The translations under genes and the position numbers were made by a program. From Oceanimonas marisflavi (lineage in GTDB: Bacteria > Pseudomonadota > Gammaproteobacteria > Enterobacterales > Aeromonadaceae): a DNA stretch of 64,000 nt. Positions 8,604-18,240 of the stretch are shown piece by piece. Positions within the stretch are counted from its first letter, which is position 1. The number at the start of each line of letters is the position of its first letter. The notes under the pieces were generated by a model. The model did no database searches. It saw only the letters and a program-made list of their open reading frames with translations, and was not told the origin of the DNA. The stretch lies in NCBI RefSeq assembly GCF_003049725.1, contig NZ_QAGM01000016.1:1-64000 (forward strand), given 5' to 3'.

Positions 8604-9631
8604 TTGACGTCGGGCACCGGCAGGGTTTTGCCTTCCCGGCTGCTCTTTTCCGCCAGGTGAATGATATTGAGCCCGTTGAGCGCCTCACGCATGGTGACCG
8701 GCAGCGGGCCTTCACCGCGAATGGCCTTGGCAGTGGCCTCGTAGAAGTGACGATAACCGCCCACCTCGGACACGATCACCTCCGGCTCGCCATCGGAATA
8801 GAAGACGCCGTAATCGCTTTCCGCTTCCTTGGCCAAATAGGGTGAGCCGGGCACGATACCGTCCCGCAGCCGCTCTTCCTGGGGATCAAAGCCCCGCTTT
8901 ATATAGCAGCCCCGCTCTCCCTGCAGCTTGAAACGCAGGGTCGGGCCGGGATGATAGGAACTGGAGTGCAGCAGCACTTCCTTGCCGCTGTAGTGCAGCT
9001 GCACATGAAAGTAATCGGTCACATCCGATCCCGGACGCTGGGACAGGCAGCGACCGGTAACCGCCAGCGGCTTGCCAAACAGCTCCAGGGTCTGATCCAC
9101 CAGATGCCCGCCCAGATCAAACCAGGATCCGGCGCCCACGCCGGGCTGATCTTCCTGACCCTCGGGGGTGGGGCGAAAGCGATCGAAGTGGGATTCAAAA
9201 TTGTGCACCGGGCCGACTTTTTCTTCCGCCAGCAGGCGCTTGATGGTGAGAAAATCGCTGTCCCAGCGGCGGTTATGAAAGGGGATCAGACACAGCCGGC
9301 TGGTGTCGGCCAGGCGCATCAGCTCACTGCCCTGGTGCAATTGAGTGACCGCCGGGTTTTCCATCACCACATGCAGCCCCAGGCTCAGGGCCTTGCGCCC
9401 CAGCTCGTAGTGCACCTCGTTGGGGGCGGTGATCACCACCAGGCGGGCACCGGACTCCTTCAGCATCTCGTCCACATCGGTATATACCCGCACATCGGGC
9501 CAGTCCCGCTCCACCCGCTCCGGCCGGGAGGTACTGATAGCCACCAGCTCAAACTCCGGCAGGCTGTCGATAAAGGGCAGATGGTAAATACTGGCCGACT
9601 GGCCATAGCCGATCACGGCGGTTTTAATCAT
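8597..9631 (-). CDS. Gfo/Idh/MocA-family oxidoreductase with altered EKP motif
   Basis: This NAD(P)-dependent dehydrogenase-like protein of 344 residues resembles the YdgJ branch. The Rossmann nucleotide-binding loop VIGYGQSASIYH (residues 6-17) is at the N-terminus, and the C-terminal domain keeps GSWFDLGGHLVDQ with its histidine near residue 195. The family's EKP motif, whose lysine supports catalysis and cofactor binding, reads ENP here (91-93, codons GAA AAC CCG). The enzyme may therefore have altered or no dehydrogenase activity. It stands alone on the minus strand, converging with the TDT gene so that the stop codons overlap. The substrate is unknown; sugars or inositols are usual for the family. 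Confidence 0.8.
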   Translation of the reverse strand: MIKTAVIGYGQSASIYHLPFIDSLPEFELVAISTSRPERVERDWPDVRVYTDVDEMLKESGARLVVITAPNEVHYELGRKALSLGLHVVMENPAVTQLHQGSELMRLADTSRLCLIPFHNRRWDSDFLTIKRLLAEEKVGPVHNFESHFDRFRPTPEGQEDQPGVGAGSWFDLGGHLVDQTLELFGKPLAVTGRCLSQRPGSDVTDYFHVQLHYSGKEVLLHSSSYHPGPTLRFKLQGERGCYIKRGFDPQEERLRDGIVPGSPYLAKEAESDYGVFYSDGEPEVIVSEVGGYRHFYEATAKAIRGEGPLPVTMREALNGLNIIHLAEKSSREGKTLPVPDVNY

Positions 9632-9776
9632 GAAACAACCTCATCGAAAACCGGCACGATGACCACGCGCCGGCACGGCATTAACTCAAATTAGTCCAAC
9701 AACAAACCACAGCCACTCCCACCCGGTCAAGCATGCTTGCTGCGGAAGCCCGCACAGCAGCCACATAATAATGCCT

Positions 9777-10679
9777 TCAGAAATAGTGGCTGATTGCCAT
9801 ATAGCGGGCACGGATATGCTCGATCAGCAGCTTTATCTTGCGGGGGGGTTGCCGGTTATAAGGATACACCGCATAGATGCCGAGCACCTTGCCCACCCGG
9901 TTGGGCAGCACTTCAACCAGTTTGCCCGACTGCAGATCCGGATAAACCAGGCAGCGGGGCACATAGGCCAGGCCGTAACCAGCCAGGGCGGCCTTGCGCA
10001 GGGCCGCGGCGTTATCGGTAGAGAAGTTGCCGCTCACCCGCAGTGAATATATCTCGCCATGGCGGCTGAACAGCCAGTCCCGGGCACCACTCTCCTGATA
10101 GCTGTAAATCAGGCAGTTATGCTGCAGCAGATCATTGGGCTGCTGTGGCTTGCCGCGCCGGCTGAGATAACCTGGGGCCGCACAGATAATCCAGCGCGAG
10201 TCCAGAATATGACGGGCAATCAGGCTGGAGTCATCCAGGTGGCCGGTGCGGATCACCAGGTCGTAACCTTCCCCAATCAAGTCCACAAAGCGGTTTTCCA
10301 GCGACATGTCGACGGAGATACCCGAATGCAGATCACAAAATTCGGCCACCGTCTCGGCCAGCAACAGCTCGCCGGAAATGGTCGGCACCGACATGCGAAT
10401 ATGCCCCTGCAGCGCCTGACTGTAACCGGTAACGGCGTCAAACGCTTCCTGTGCCGACTGGGCCACCAGCCGGGCCCGCTGATACAACACCTGACCCGCC
10501 TCACTCAGGGTCAGACGCCGTGTGGTGCGGTGGATCAGGGTACTGCCCAGCTCTTCTTCCAGCCGGGCGATACGCTTGCTTACCACCGAATTGGTCAGGC
10601 CATGGGCTTCGGCGGCCTTGCTGAAGGAGCCCAGCTCAATGACCTGGGCGAACAGAATCAGATCGTCGGTTCTCGGCAT
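9777..10679 (-). CDS. LysR-family regulator divergent from lactate operon
   Basis: This LysR regulator of 300 residues is of the AaeR/DmlR-like subgroup. The HTH is at residues 4-60 (DDLILFAQVIELGSFSKAAEA...) and the effector-binding domain starts near residue 92. It is transcribed away from the lactate permease gene at 10840, and the 160-base gap holds a GAAAC-N5-GTTTC inverted repeat close to its own start. Its most likely role is control of the lactate operon, inferred from position only. Other bacteria use LldR (GntR) or LlpR for this task, so a LysR controller would be a variation. Confidence 0.82.
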   Translation of the reverse strand: MPRTDDLILFAQVIELGSFSKAAEAHGLTNSVVSKRIARLEEELGSTLIHRTTRRLTLSEAGQVLYQRARLVAQSAQEAFDAVTGYSQALQGHIRMSVPTISGELLLAETVAEFCDLHSGISVDMSLENRFVDLIGEGYDLVIRTGHLDDSSLIARHILDSRWIICAAPGYLSRRGKPQQPNDLLQHNCLIYSYQESGARDWLFSRHGEIYSLRVSGNFSTDNAAALRKAALAGYGLAYVPRCLVYPDLQSGKLVEVLPNRVGKVLGIYAVYPYNRQPPRKIKLLIEHIRARYMAISHYF

Positions 10680-10695
10680 TATTTATCCAGTTTTG

Positions 10696-10710
10696 GAAAC
10701 AATGAGTTTC
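10696..10710. promoter_or_regulatory. Inverted repeat, candidate LysR operator
   Basis: A perfect GAAAC-AATGA-GTTTC dyad lies 17 bases upstream of the LysR start and 130 bases upstream of the permease start. Its size and interruption fit a LysR recognition box of the T-N11-A type. The assignment is an inference from symmetry and position. Confidence 0.4.
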
Positions 10711-10839
10711 ATTAAATCTATATATCCACAATTATTGAATGGGTAAGGTTACATTCGGTTAACATCCGGCCTGCAATCGTAACCTACTTTTATTGTATGC
10801 CTGTGATGACTGTCCGTAATCGACAAGGAAGACAATCTC

Positions 10840-12540
10840 ATGCTGAATGAAACCCTGCTGGCGCTGCTGGCCTTTTCGCCCATCGTGCTGGCCGCCGTGC
10901 TGCTGGTGGGCCTGCAATGGCCGGCCAAACACGCCATGCCCCTGGCCTTTCTGCTTACCGTGATTATCGCGCTCTGGGCCTGGGACATGACCGGCACCCG
11001 GGTGCTGGCCTCTAGCCTGCAGGGACTGGTGATCTCCGTCTCCCTGCTGTGGATCATCTTTGGCGCCATCCTGCTGCTCAACACCCTGAAGCACACCGGC
11101 GCCATTACCACCATTCGCAACGGCTTTACCGCCATCAGCCCGGATCGTCGCATACAGGCCATTATTGTGGCCTGGTGCTTTGGCTGCTTTATCGAAGGTG
11201 CTTCCGGCTTCGGCACCCCGGCCGCCGTGGCCGCGCCGCTGATGGTGGCGCTGGGCTTTCCGGCTCTGGGGGCGGTGCTGATGGGCATGCTGATCCAGAG
11301 CACACCGGTTTCCTTCGGCGCCGTGGGCACCCCCATTATCGTTGGCGTGACCACCGGCCTCGACAACGGCGCCATCAACCGCACCCTGACCGCCACCGGC
11401 TCCGGCTGGGAAGACTATCTGCAGACGGTGACCAGCAACGTGGCCGTCACCCACGCCATCATCGGCATTATGATGCCGCTGTTTATGTGCATGATGCTGA
11501 CCCGCTTTTTCGGCAAGAACAAAAGCTGGAAGCAGGGCCTGGAAATTCTGCCCTTTGCCGTCTTTGCCGGCCTGGCCTTTACTCTGCCCTACGCCCTGAC
11601 CGGCGTCTTTCTCGGCCCCGAGTTTCCGTCTCTGGTGGGTGGTCTGGTGGGCCTGGCCATCGTAGTCACCGCCGCTCGCAAGGGCTTTCTGGTGCCCAAA
11701 CACACCTTTGATTTTCCCGACGAGGCCGAGTGGCCGGGCGAATGGCTGGGCTCGCTGGCCATTCACACCGAAGACCTGAAGAAAAAACCCATCAGCCTGG
11801 GCCTGGCCTGGTTCCCCTATCTGCTGCTGCCGGTGCTGCTGGTGCTGAGCCGTACCCATGACGGCTTCAAGGCACTGCTCACCGGCTGGAATATCGCCTT
11901 CAGCAACCTGCTGGGCGAAGCCGGCATCAGCGCCGGCATTCAGCCTCTGTACCTGCCCGGCGGCATTCTGGTGTTCGTCTCGCTGGTGGCGGTGCTGAGC
12001 CAGACCCGCTCGCTCAAAAGCTTTGGCCCGGCCATTCACGAGTCGAGCAGAACGCTGATCGGGGCCGGTTTTGTGCTGATGTTCACCGTGCCCATGGTGC
12101 GCATCTTTATCAACTCCGGGGTGAACGAGGCGGATATTGCCAGCATGCCGGTGATGACCGCCAAGGTGGCCGCCGATCTGGTGGGTGACTTTTTCCCCGC
12201 CATCAGCGGCGTGATCGGTGCTCTTGGGGCCTTTATCGCCGGCTCCAATACGGTGTCGAACATGATGTTTTCCCAGTTCCAGTTTGAGGTGGCCCAGACC
12301 CTGGGAGTATCCACCGCCATGGTGGTAGCGCTGCAGGCGGTGGGCGCCGCCGCCGGCAACATGATCGCCATTCACAACGTGGTGGCGGCCTCGGCCACCG
12401 TGGGCCTGCTCGGCCGGGAAGGCACCACCCTGCGCAAGACCGCCCTGCCTACCCTCTATTATCTGGTGGCCCTCGGCCTTATCGGCATGATCGCCATCTA
12501 TGGTCTGGGCGTGTCCGACCCGCTGCTGTCACTGTCCTGA
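10840..12540 (+). CDS. lctP: L-lactate permease family transporter
   Basis: This inner-membrane lactate:H+ symporter of the LctP/LldP/GlcA family has 566 residues, the usual family length is about 550. At least twelve hydrophobic segments are present. Family signatures include [20 protein letters not shown] near residues 119-138, [14 protein letters not shown], and [14 protein letters not shown] near residues 467-480. An AAGGAAG ribosome site precedes the ATG. It is the first gene of a lactate cluster arranged as in Shewanella, where permease, lldEFG and dld-II adjoin. It would import D- and L-lactate, and perhaps glycolate. Confidence 0.9.
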   Translation: MLNETLLALLAFSPIVLAAVLLVGLQWPAKHAMPLAFLLTVIIALWAWDMTGTRVLASSLQGLVISVSLLWIIFGAILLLNTLKHTGAITTIRNGFTAISPDRRIQAIIVAWCFGCFIEGASGFGTPAAVAAPLMVALGFPALGAVLMGMLIQSTPVSFGAVGTPIIVGVTTGLDNGAINRTLTATGSGWEDYLQTVTSNVAVTHAIIGIMMPLFMCMMLTRFFGKNKSWKQGLEILPFAVFAGLAFTLPYALTGVFLGPEFPSLVGGLVGLAIVVTAARKGFLVPKHTFDFPDEAEWPGEWLGSLAIHTEDLKKKPISLGLAWFPYLLLPVLLVLSRTHDGFKALLTGWNIAFSNLLGEAGISAGIQPLYLPGGILVFVSLVAVLSQTRSLKSFGPAIHESSRTLIGAGFVLMFTVPMVRIFINSGVNEADIASMPVMTAKVAADLVGDFFPAISGVIGALGAFIAGSNTVSNMMFSQFQFEVAQTLGVSTAMVVALQAVGAAAGNMIAIHNVVAASATVGLLGREGTTLRKTALPTLYYLVALGLIGMIAIYGLGVSDPLLSLS

Positions 12541-12549
12541 TGCCATGCT

Positions 12550-12571
12550 GCCGCCGGTGCGCGCCGGCGGC
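12550..12571 (+). promoter_or_regulatory. GC-rich hairpin between permease and lldE
   Basis: GCCGCCGG and CCGGCGGC arms flank a six-base loop (TGCGCG), nine bases after the permease stop. There is no following T-run, so it is not a standard terminator. It could stabilise the permease mRNA 3' end or lower read-through to the downstream genes. Confidence 0.45.
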
Positions 12572-12600
12572 GCTGCTGTAACCCTGAAAGGAACTGCCTT

Positions 12601-13371
12601 ATGTCATCCACAATTCGCATCTACCCGGCCAGACCTGAAAAGGTCTATGTCTACGCCACCTGCCTGGTGGATACCTTTTCGCCCGACAGCGGGCTGGATG
12701 CCATGCGCCTGCTGGAGCTGGCCGGCGTGGACGTCATCTATGTGCCCAAGCAAAGCTGCTGCGGTCAGCCCGCCTACTCGTCCGGCTATGATGACGACGC
12801 CAGAACCACGGCGCTCAGCCAGATGGCGCTGTTTCCCGAGCCCTGGCCGGTGGTGGTGTTTTCCGGCTCCTGCGGTGGCATGATGCACCATCACTACCGC
12901 CGCCTGTTCGCCGGCAGTGAACACGAGCAGAGCGTTAATGAATTCTGTGATCGGGTATTTGAGCTCACCGAATTTCTGGTGCAGGTGTGCCGCCTGCGGC
13001 TGGAAGACAAGGGCCCGGCCACGTCCGTGGTGCTGCACACCTCCTGCGCCGCCCGCCGGGAAATGAAGGTGCACGTCACCGCCCGTCAGCTGCTCGGCCA
13101 GCTCGAACAGGTGGAGCTGCGCGAACAGGATTACGAGAGCGAATGCTGCGGCTTTGGCGGCACCTTTGCGGTGCGCCACCCGGCCATCAGCGAAGCCATG
13201 GTGCAGGACAAGACCCGCCACCTGTGCGAAACCCGGGCCGAGCAGCTAATCAGTGCCGACTGGGGCTGCCTGCTCAACATCAACGGCGCCCTGGAATATC
13301 AGGGCCAGCCCCTCAGGGGCATTCACCTGGCCAGCTTTCTGCTGAGCCGGCTGGAGGACCGTCATGCATAA
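12601..13371 (+). CDS. lldE: L-lactate dehydrogenase complex subunit LldE (LutA)
   Basis: This subunit of the three-part, non-flavin L-lactate oxidase LldEFG/LutABC converts L-lactate to pyruvate. It has 256 residues and two cysteine-rich CCG domains: SCCGQPAYSSGY near residues 57-68 and ECCGFGGTFAV near 181-191. Such domains bind a [4Fe-4S] or related cluster and resemble heterodisulfide reductase and GlpC. An AAGGAA site precedes the ATG. The end overlaps lldF by eight bases, which implies translational coupling. Confidence 0.9.
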   Translation: MSSTIRIYPARPEKVYVYATCLVDTFSPDSGLDAMRLLELAGVDVIYVPKQSCCGQPAYSSGYDDDARTTALSQMALFPEPWPVVVFSGSCGGMMHHHYRRLFAGSEHEQSVNEFCDRVFELTEFLVQVCRLRLEDKGPATSVVLHTSCAARREMKVHVTARQLLGQLEQVELREQDYESECCGFGGTFAVRHPAISEAMVQDKTRHLCETRAEQLISADWGCLLNINGALEYQGQPLRGIHLASFLLSRLEDRHA

Positions 13372-14782
13372 CCAGCCCCAACGCTTTCACGCCCAGGCCG
13401 AAACCGCCCTGGCCAACCCGGAGCTGCGTGCCAACTTTCGCGGCGCCATGGACTACCTGCGCGACAAACGCCAAGCCGCCTTTGCCGACGCCGACGAAGA
13501 GCGCACCATTCGCGATCGGGCCGAGGCCATTCGCCAGCGTTGCCTGAGCAAGCTGCCCGAACTGCTGGAGCAGCTCGAAGCCAATTGCATCGCCAACGGC
13601 ATTCGCGTGCACTGGGCGGAAAACGCCGAGCAGGCCAACGCCATTTTCACCGACATCATTCAGTCCCACGGCGGCACCCTGGCGGTGAAGGGCAAGTCGA
13701 TGGTGAGCGAGGAGATCGAGCTGAACGACGCCATGGCGAAGGAAGGCATCACCTGCCTGGAAAGCGACATGGGTGAATATATCGTCCAGCTCGGCCGGGA
13801 AACGCCGTCCCATATCATCATGCCCGCCATTCACAAGAACAAGCGGCAGGTAGCCGATCTGTTCACCGAGCACGTGCCCGGTTTTGAGCACACCCTGGAC
13901 GTGGATGCCCTGATCCAGACCGGCAGAAACGTGCTGCGGGAAAAGTACCGCACCGCCGACGTGGGGGTGTCCGGGGTCAACTTCGCGGTGGCCGAAACCG
14001 GCACCCTGTGCCTGGTGGAAAACGAAGGCAACGGCCGCATGTGCACCACAGTACCCGAGGTGCATATCGCCATTACCGGCATTGAAAAGGTGGTGGAATT
14101 TCTGGCCGATGTGCCGCCGCTGTTCAGCGCCCTCACCCGCTCCGCCACCGGCCAGCTGGTGACCACCTACTTCAACATGATCAGCGGTCCCCGCAAGGAG
14201 AACGAACTCGACGGCCCGAAAGAGGTGCACCTGGTGCTGCTCGACAACGGCCGCAGCCAGGCCTTTGCCGACGAGGAAATGCGCAAGACCCTGCAGTGCA
14301 TTCGCTGTGGCGCCTGCATGAACCACTGCCCCGTGTATACCCGTATTGGCGGTCACGCCTACGGCACCGTCTATCCGGGCCCCATCGGCAAGATTATCTC
14401 ACCCCACCTGATGGGCCTGGAGGCCACTCAGGATCTGCCCACCGCCTCCAGCCTGTGCGGTGCCTGCGGCGAGGTGTGCCCGGTGCGCATTCCCATTCCG
14501 GAGCTGCTGCAGCGGCTGCGCCACGAGGCCAAGCAGGATCCCAAACCCGGTGCCGCTCCCCTGCGCGGCCAGAAGGCGGCGGCCAGCAACACCGAGGCCT
14601 TTGTCTGGCGCAGCTTCGCCCTGATCACCAGCCGGCCGGCGCTGTACCGCATGCTGACCTGGTGCGCTACTCGCTTTCGCCGGCTGATCCCAAATAAACT
14701 GGGCCCCTGGACCCGGTGCCGCACCGCCCCCAGGCCCGCCGCCAGAACCCTGCGTGAACTCATGGCCGAGAGGAACAAATAA
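13364..14782 (+). CDS. lldF: L-lactate dehydrogenase iron-sulfur subunit LldF (LutB)
   Basis: This is the iron-sulfur subunit of LldEFG, 472 residues. The N-terminal part is the LUD domain shared with LldG (about residues 60-300). The ferredoxin-like part carries CIRCGACMNHCPVY near residues 312-325 and CGACGEVCPVRIP near 366-378, giving ligands for two [4Fe-4S] clusters. The C-terminus has a short basic tail. The start overlaps lldE; lldG begins at the base after the stop. Electrons from lactate presumably pass through this subunit to the quinone pool, as inferred for homologous systems. Confidence 0.9.
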   Translation: MHNQPQRFHAQAETALANPELRANFRGAMDYLRDKRQAAFADADEERTIRDRAEAIRQRCLSKLPELLEQLEANCIANGIRVHWAENAEQANAIFTDIIQSHGGTLAVKGKSMVSEEIELNDAMAKEGITCLESDMGEYIVQLGRETPSHIIMPAIHKNKRQVADLFTEHVPGFEHTLDVDALIQTGRNVLREKYRTADVGVSGVNFAVAETGTLCLVENEGNGRMCTTVPEVHIAITGIEKVVEFLADVPPLFSALTRSATGQLVTTYFNMISGPRKENELDGPKEVHLVLLDNGRSQAFADEEMRKTLQCIRCGACMNHCPVYTRIGGHAYGTVYPGPIGKIISPHLMGLEATQDLPTASSLCGACGEVCPVRIPIPELLQRLRHEAKQDPKPGAAPLRGQKAAASNTEAFVWRSFALITSRPALYRMLTWCATRFRRLIPNKLGPWTRCRTAPRPAARTLRELMAERNK

Positions 14783-15436
14783 ATGTCGACCGCCCGTACC
14801 GCCATTCTCGACCGGCTGCGTCGAGTCAACGCCCGGCCATTGCCGGTCAAAAACCCGGATTATCCGATCTGGACCAGCACCGATCACGAAGACATGCTGG
14901 CCCGGCTTGTCGAACTGCTGCAACAGAATCACGCCGAGGTGATGCGCCTGCCCAAAGCCGGGCTGAGCACCGCCCTGAAGGACTGGCTGATCAAGGCCAG
15001 GGTGCAGCGGGTGGCCACCGGCACCGGTGGCGAGTTTTTTGAAGAGATCACACAGGCGCTGCAGGGCACTGCCGAACGGGTGCGCTTTGAACGCCCGCTG
15101 GAAGAATGGAAAGACGAACTGTTCAATCAGGTGGACGCCGGCATCACCGGCTGCCACGGTGCCATTGCCGCCACCGGCAGCCTGGTGCTGTGGCCGGGGC
15201 CGGCGGAGCCACGCACCCTGTCGCTGGTGCCGCCTTGCCATATTGCCATTCTCAAGGCTTCAACCCTGCACGCCAACCTGCCGGCCATGATGGCCAGCGA
15301 AAGCTGGAGCCGGGGCATGCCCACCAACCTGCTGCTGGTGTCGGGACCATCCAAAACCGCCGATATTCAGCAGACCCTGGCCTACGGCGCCCACGGCCCC
15401 AAGGAGTTGCTGGTGCTGATCCTGGAGGATGCGTGA
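14783..15436 (+). CDS. lldG: L-lactate utilisation protein LldG (LutC)
   Basis: This is the third component of the lactate oxidase, 217 residues, with a LUD domain. Family features are EEWKDELFNQVDAGITGCHGAIAATGSLVLWPGP near residues 108-140, PPCHIAILK, and LVSGPSKTADIQQTLAYGAHGPKELLVLILED at the end, which includes the conserved SKTADIE-like segment. The ATG directly follows the lldF stop and the stop overlaps the start of the dehydrogenase gene (ATGA), so the run lldE to dld reads as one translated unit. Confidence 0.9.
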   Translation: MSTARTAILDRLRRVNARPLPVKNPDYPIWTSTDHEDMLARLVELLQQNHAEVMRLPKAGLSTALKDWLIKARVQRVATGTGGEFFEEITQALQGTAERVRFERPLEEWKDELFNQVDAGITGCHGAIAATGSLVLWPGPAEPRTLSLVPPCHIAILKASTLHANLPAMMASESWSRGMPTNLLLVSGPSKTADIQQTLAYGAHGPKELLVLILEDA

Positions 15437-18237
15437 TGGAGGTTCGCTACCAGCGCCTGGCCGACGAGCTGGGTGAATTCCTGCCCGCCGAACGCATGAT
15501 TACCGACCCGTCTCTATGCCTGGCCTTTGGTACCGACGCCAGCTTTTACCGGCTGCTGCCCAAACTGGTGCTGCGCCTGGCCAACCTCGATGAAGTGGTA
15601 AGGGTACTGGCGGCTTGCCGCCGGCACCGGATTCACTGCACCTTTCGCGCCGCCGGCACCAGTTTGTCGGGGCAGGCGGTGTCCGACTCTGTGCTGATCA
15701 CCCTCACCGACGACTGGCGCGGCCACCGCATTGAGGATGACGGCAAGCGCATTGCCCTGCAGCCCGGGGTAATCGGCGCCGACGCCAACAAATACCTGAC
15801 GCCTTATGGCCGCAAGATAGGCCCGGATCCGGCCTCCATCAACAGCTGCAAGATCGGCGGCATTGCCGCCAACAACGCCTCGGGCATGTGCTGTGGCACC
15901 GCCCAGAATTCCTATCGCACCCTGCACGGCCTCAAGCTGGTACTGGCCGACGGCACTCGGGTCGACACCCGGGACGCCGACAGCAGATCCCGCCTTGCCG
16001 AGCAAAAACCCGAGCTGCTGGCCGGGCTCAGGCAACTGAGCGACGAGGTCAGGGCCAACCCCGAGCTGAGCGAGCGTATTCGGCACAAGTACCGGCTGAA
16101 GAACACCACCGGCTACAGCCTCAACGCCCTGATCGACTTTGACGATCCCATCGACATGCTGGCCCACCTGATGATCGGCTCGGAAGGCACCCTGGGGTTT
16201 ATCGCCGAAGTCAGTTACCACACGGTACCGGATCACCCGTTCAAGGCCTCCTGCCTGCTGGTCTATGCGAATATCGAAACCACCTGCCGGGCGGTGACCG
16301 CCCTGGCCGGCACCGAAGTGGCCGCGGTGGAGCTGATGGACGGTCGGGCGCTGGCTTCTATTGCCGACAAGCCCGGTATGCCCGGTTTTGTGGCCGAGCT
16401 GGACGCCGAAGCCGCCGCCCTGCTGGTGGAGGTGCATGGCGCCAGCGAGGCCGAGCTGCTGCAAAAGTGTGAGCAGGCCATGGCGGCGGTGACACCCTTT
16501 GCCCGCCGCAACGAGGTGGCCTTTACCCAGGACAAAACTACCTGTGCCACCCTCTGGGCCATGCGCAAGGGCATGTTCCCGGCGGTGGGGGCGGTGCGGG
16601 AAACCGGCACCACCGTCATTATCGAGGACGTGGCCTTTCCGGTAGAAGAGCTGGCGACGGCGGTTAGAAAGCTAACGGCGCTGTTTGAACGCTTTGGCTA
16701 TCACGAAGCCATCATCTTTGGCCATGCCCTGGCCGGCAACCTGCACTTTGTGTTCACTCAAGGGTTTGATTCCCAGGCCGAGCTGGATCGCTACGGCGGC
16801 TTTATGGATGCCGTCGCCAAGCTAGTGGCGGTCGACTATGGCGGCTCGCTCAAGGCCGAGCACGGCACCGGCCGCAATATGGCCCCCTATGTGGAGCTGG
16901 AATGGGGCAAAGACGGCTATGCCCTGATGCAACGCATCAAGGCGCTGTTCGACCCCGACGGCCTGCTCAACCCCGGGGTCATTCTCAATGACGACCATCT
17001 GGCCCACCTCAAGGATCTCAAGCCCCTGCCCGCCGCCGATGACATCGTCGACAAATGCATTGAGTGTGGCTTTTGCGAGGCGGTATGCCCGTCCCGGGAT
17101 CTGAGCCTGACTCCGCGCCAGCGTATTGTGCTGTTTCGCGAGCTAAGCCGCCGGGCCGCCGCCGGTGAGCAGACTGCCGACACCCTGCAAGCCGTGTTTG
17201 ATAAACAGGGCGTGGACACCTGCGCCGCCACCGGCTTGTGTGCCCAGCGCTGCCCGGTGGGCATCAACACCGGCGATCTGGTGCGCCAGCTGCGCACCGC
17301 CCGCTACAAGAAGTTCGAACCCATCGCCCGCTGGACCGCCAGCCACTTCGCCACCACCACCAAAGCGGTGGGCCTGGGGCTGAACGCCGCCAATCTTGGC
17401 CGCAAACTGCTGGGTGAAAAAAACATGACCCGGCTGAACAATGGATTGCGCAAGGCGAGCCACAACCGGGTGCCGCTGTGGCTGCCGGAAACCCCGGCCG
17501 CCAACCCGCACCAGCCTCAGGCCGGTGGCACCGGGGTGAACAGGGTAGTGTATTTTCCGTCCTGCGCCAGCCGCACTCTTGGTGCTTCACCGGGGGCAAA
17601 AGACACCCGTCCCCTCACCGAGGTCACCCTGGCGGTGCTGCACAAGGCCGGCTTTGAGGTGATCCTGCCCGATGCCCTCAACAGCCTGTGCTGCGGCATG
17701 CCGTACCAGAGCAAGGGCATGCAGAAGCTGGCCGACAACAAGGCCGCCGAGCTGGAAGCCCACCTGTGGCAGGCCAGCGAGCAGGGTCGCTGGCCGGTGC
17801 TGATGGACACCAGCCCTTGCGCCAAACGCAGCCTGGAAACCAAACGCCAGCCCCTGGCCATCTACGAGCCGGTGCAGTTTGTGCTGGAGCACGCCATGGA
17901 CCGGCTGACCCTGGAGCCGGTAGACGACACCGTGATGCTGCACATTACCTGCAGCAGCCGGCGCATGGGCCTGGCCGAGCCCATGCTGGCCCTGGCCAGA
18001 CGCTGTGCCAAAGAAGTGGTAGTGCCGGAGCATATCGAATGCTGCGGCTTTGCCGGCGACAAGGGCTTTACCACCCCCGAGCTGAATGCCGCCGCGCTCA
18101 AGCCATTGCGGGAGCAGGTGCCGGCGGGTTGCACCCGGGGGGTGAGCAACAGCCGCACCTGCGAGCTGGGGCTCAGCCACCACAGCGGCATCAACTACGA
18201 GTCCATTCTCTATCTGGTGGACGAAGCCAGCCAATAA
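15436..18237 (+). CDS. dld-II: FAD/Fe-S D-lactate dehydrogenase, Dld-II (YdiJ-like)
   Basis: This large membrane-associated flavoprotein oxidises D-lactate to pyruvate; similar proteins use D-2-hydroxyglutarate. The ATG at 15436 overlaps the lldG stop, giving 933 residues; upstream codons in the same frame overlap lldG and are not used. Domain order: FAD-binding PCMH domain with FRAAGTSLSGQAVSDSVLITL (about 66-86), FAD-linked oxidase C-terminal domain (about 250-530), a ferredoxin domain with CIECGFCEAVCPSRD (about 541-555) and CAATGLCAQRCPVG (about 596-609), and two CCG motifs, CCGMPYQSKGM and CCGFAGDKGF, in the last 180 residues. Position beside permease and lldEFG matches the Shewanella arrangement and supports D-lactate as substrate. 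Confidence 0.88.
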   Translation: MEVRYQRLADELGEFLPAERMITDPSLCLAFGTDASFYRLLPKLVLRLANLDEVVRVLAACRRHRIHCTFRAAGTSLSGQAVSDSVLITLTDDWRGHRIEDDGKRIALQPGVIGADANKYLTPYGRKIGPDPASINSCKIGGIAANNASGMCCGTAQNSYRTLHGLKLVLADGTRVDTRDADSRSRLAEQKPELLAGLRQLSDEVRANPELSERIRHKYRLKNTTGYSLNALIDFDDPIDMLAHLMIGSEGTLGFIAEVSYHTVPDHPFKASCLLVYANIETTCRAVTALAGTEVAAVELMDGRALASIADKPGMPGFVAELDAEAAALLVEVHGASEAELLQKCEQAMAAVTPFARRNEVAFTQDKTTCATLWAMRKGMFPAVGAVRETGTTVIIEDVAFPVEELATAVRKLTALFERFGYHEAIIFGHALAGNLHFVFTQGFDSQAELDRYGGFMDAVAKLVAVDYGGSLKAEHGTGRNMAPYVELEWGKDGYALMQRIKALFDPDGLLNPGVILNDDHLAHLKDLKPLPAADDIVDKCIECGFCEAVCPSRDLSLTPRQRIVLFRELSRRAAAGEQTADTLQAVFDKQGVDTCAATGLCAQRCPVGINTGDLVRQLRTARYKKFEPIARWTASHFATTTKAVGLGLNAANLGRKLLGEKNMTRLNNGLRKASHNRVPLWLPETPAANPHQPQAGGTGVNRVVYFPSCASRTLGASPGAKDTRPLTEVTLAVLHKAGFEVILPDALNSLCCGMPYQSKGMQKLADNKAAELEAHLWQASEQGRWPVLMDTSPCAKRSLETKRQPLAIYEPVQFVLEHAMDRLTLEPVDDTVMLHITCSSRRMGLAEPMLALARRCAKEVVVPEHIECCGFAGDKGFTTPELNAAALKPLREQVPAGCTRGVSNSRTCELGLSHHSGINYESILYLVDEASQ

Positions 18238-18240
18238 ACT

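Noticed and set aside
10759-12375. A 538-codon minus-strand frame opposite the lactate permease gene
   Set aside because: It is a low-complexity His/Gln/Gly-rich shadow of a membrane-protein gene with a good ribosome site on the plus strand.
15106-15435. An upstream extension of the D-lactate dehydrogenase frame (110 extra codons)
   Set aside because: It lies entirely within lldG and has no family match. The ATG at 15436 overlaps the lldG stop as expected for coupled genes.
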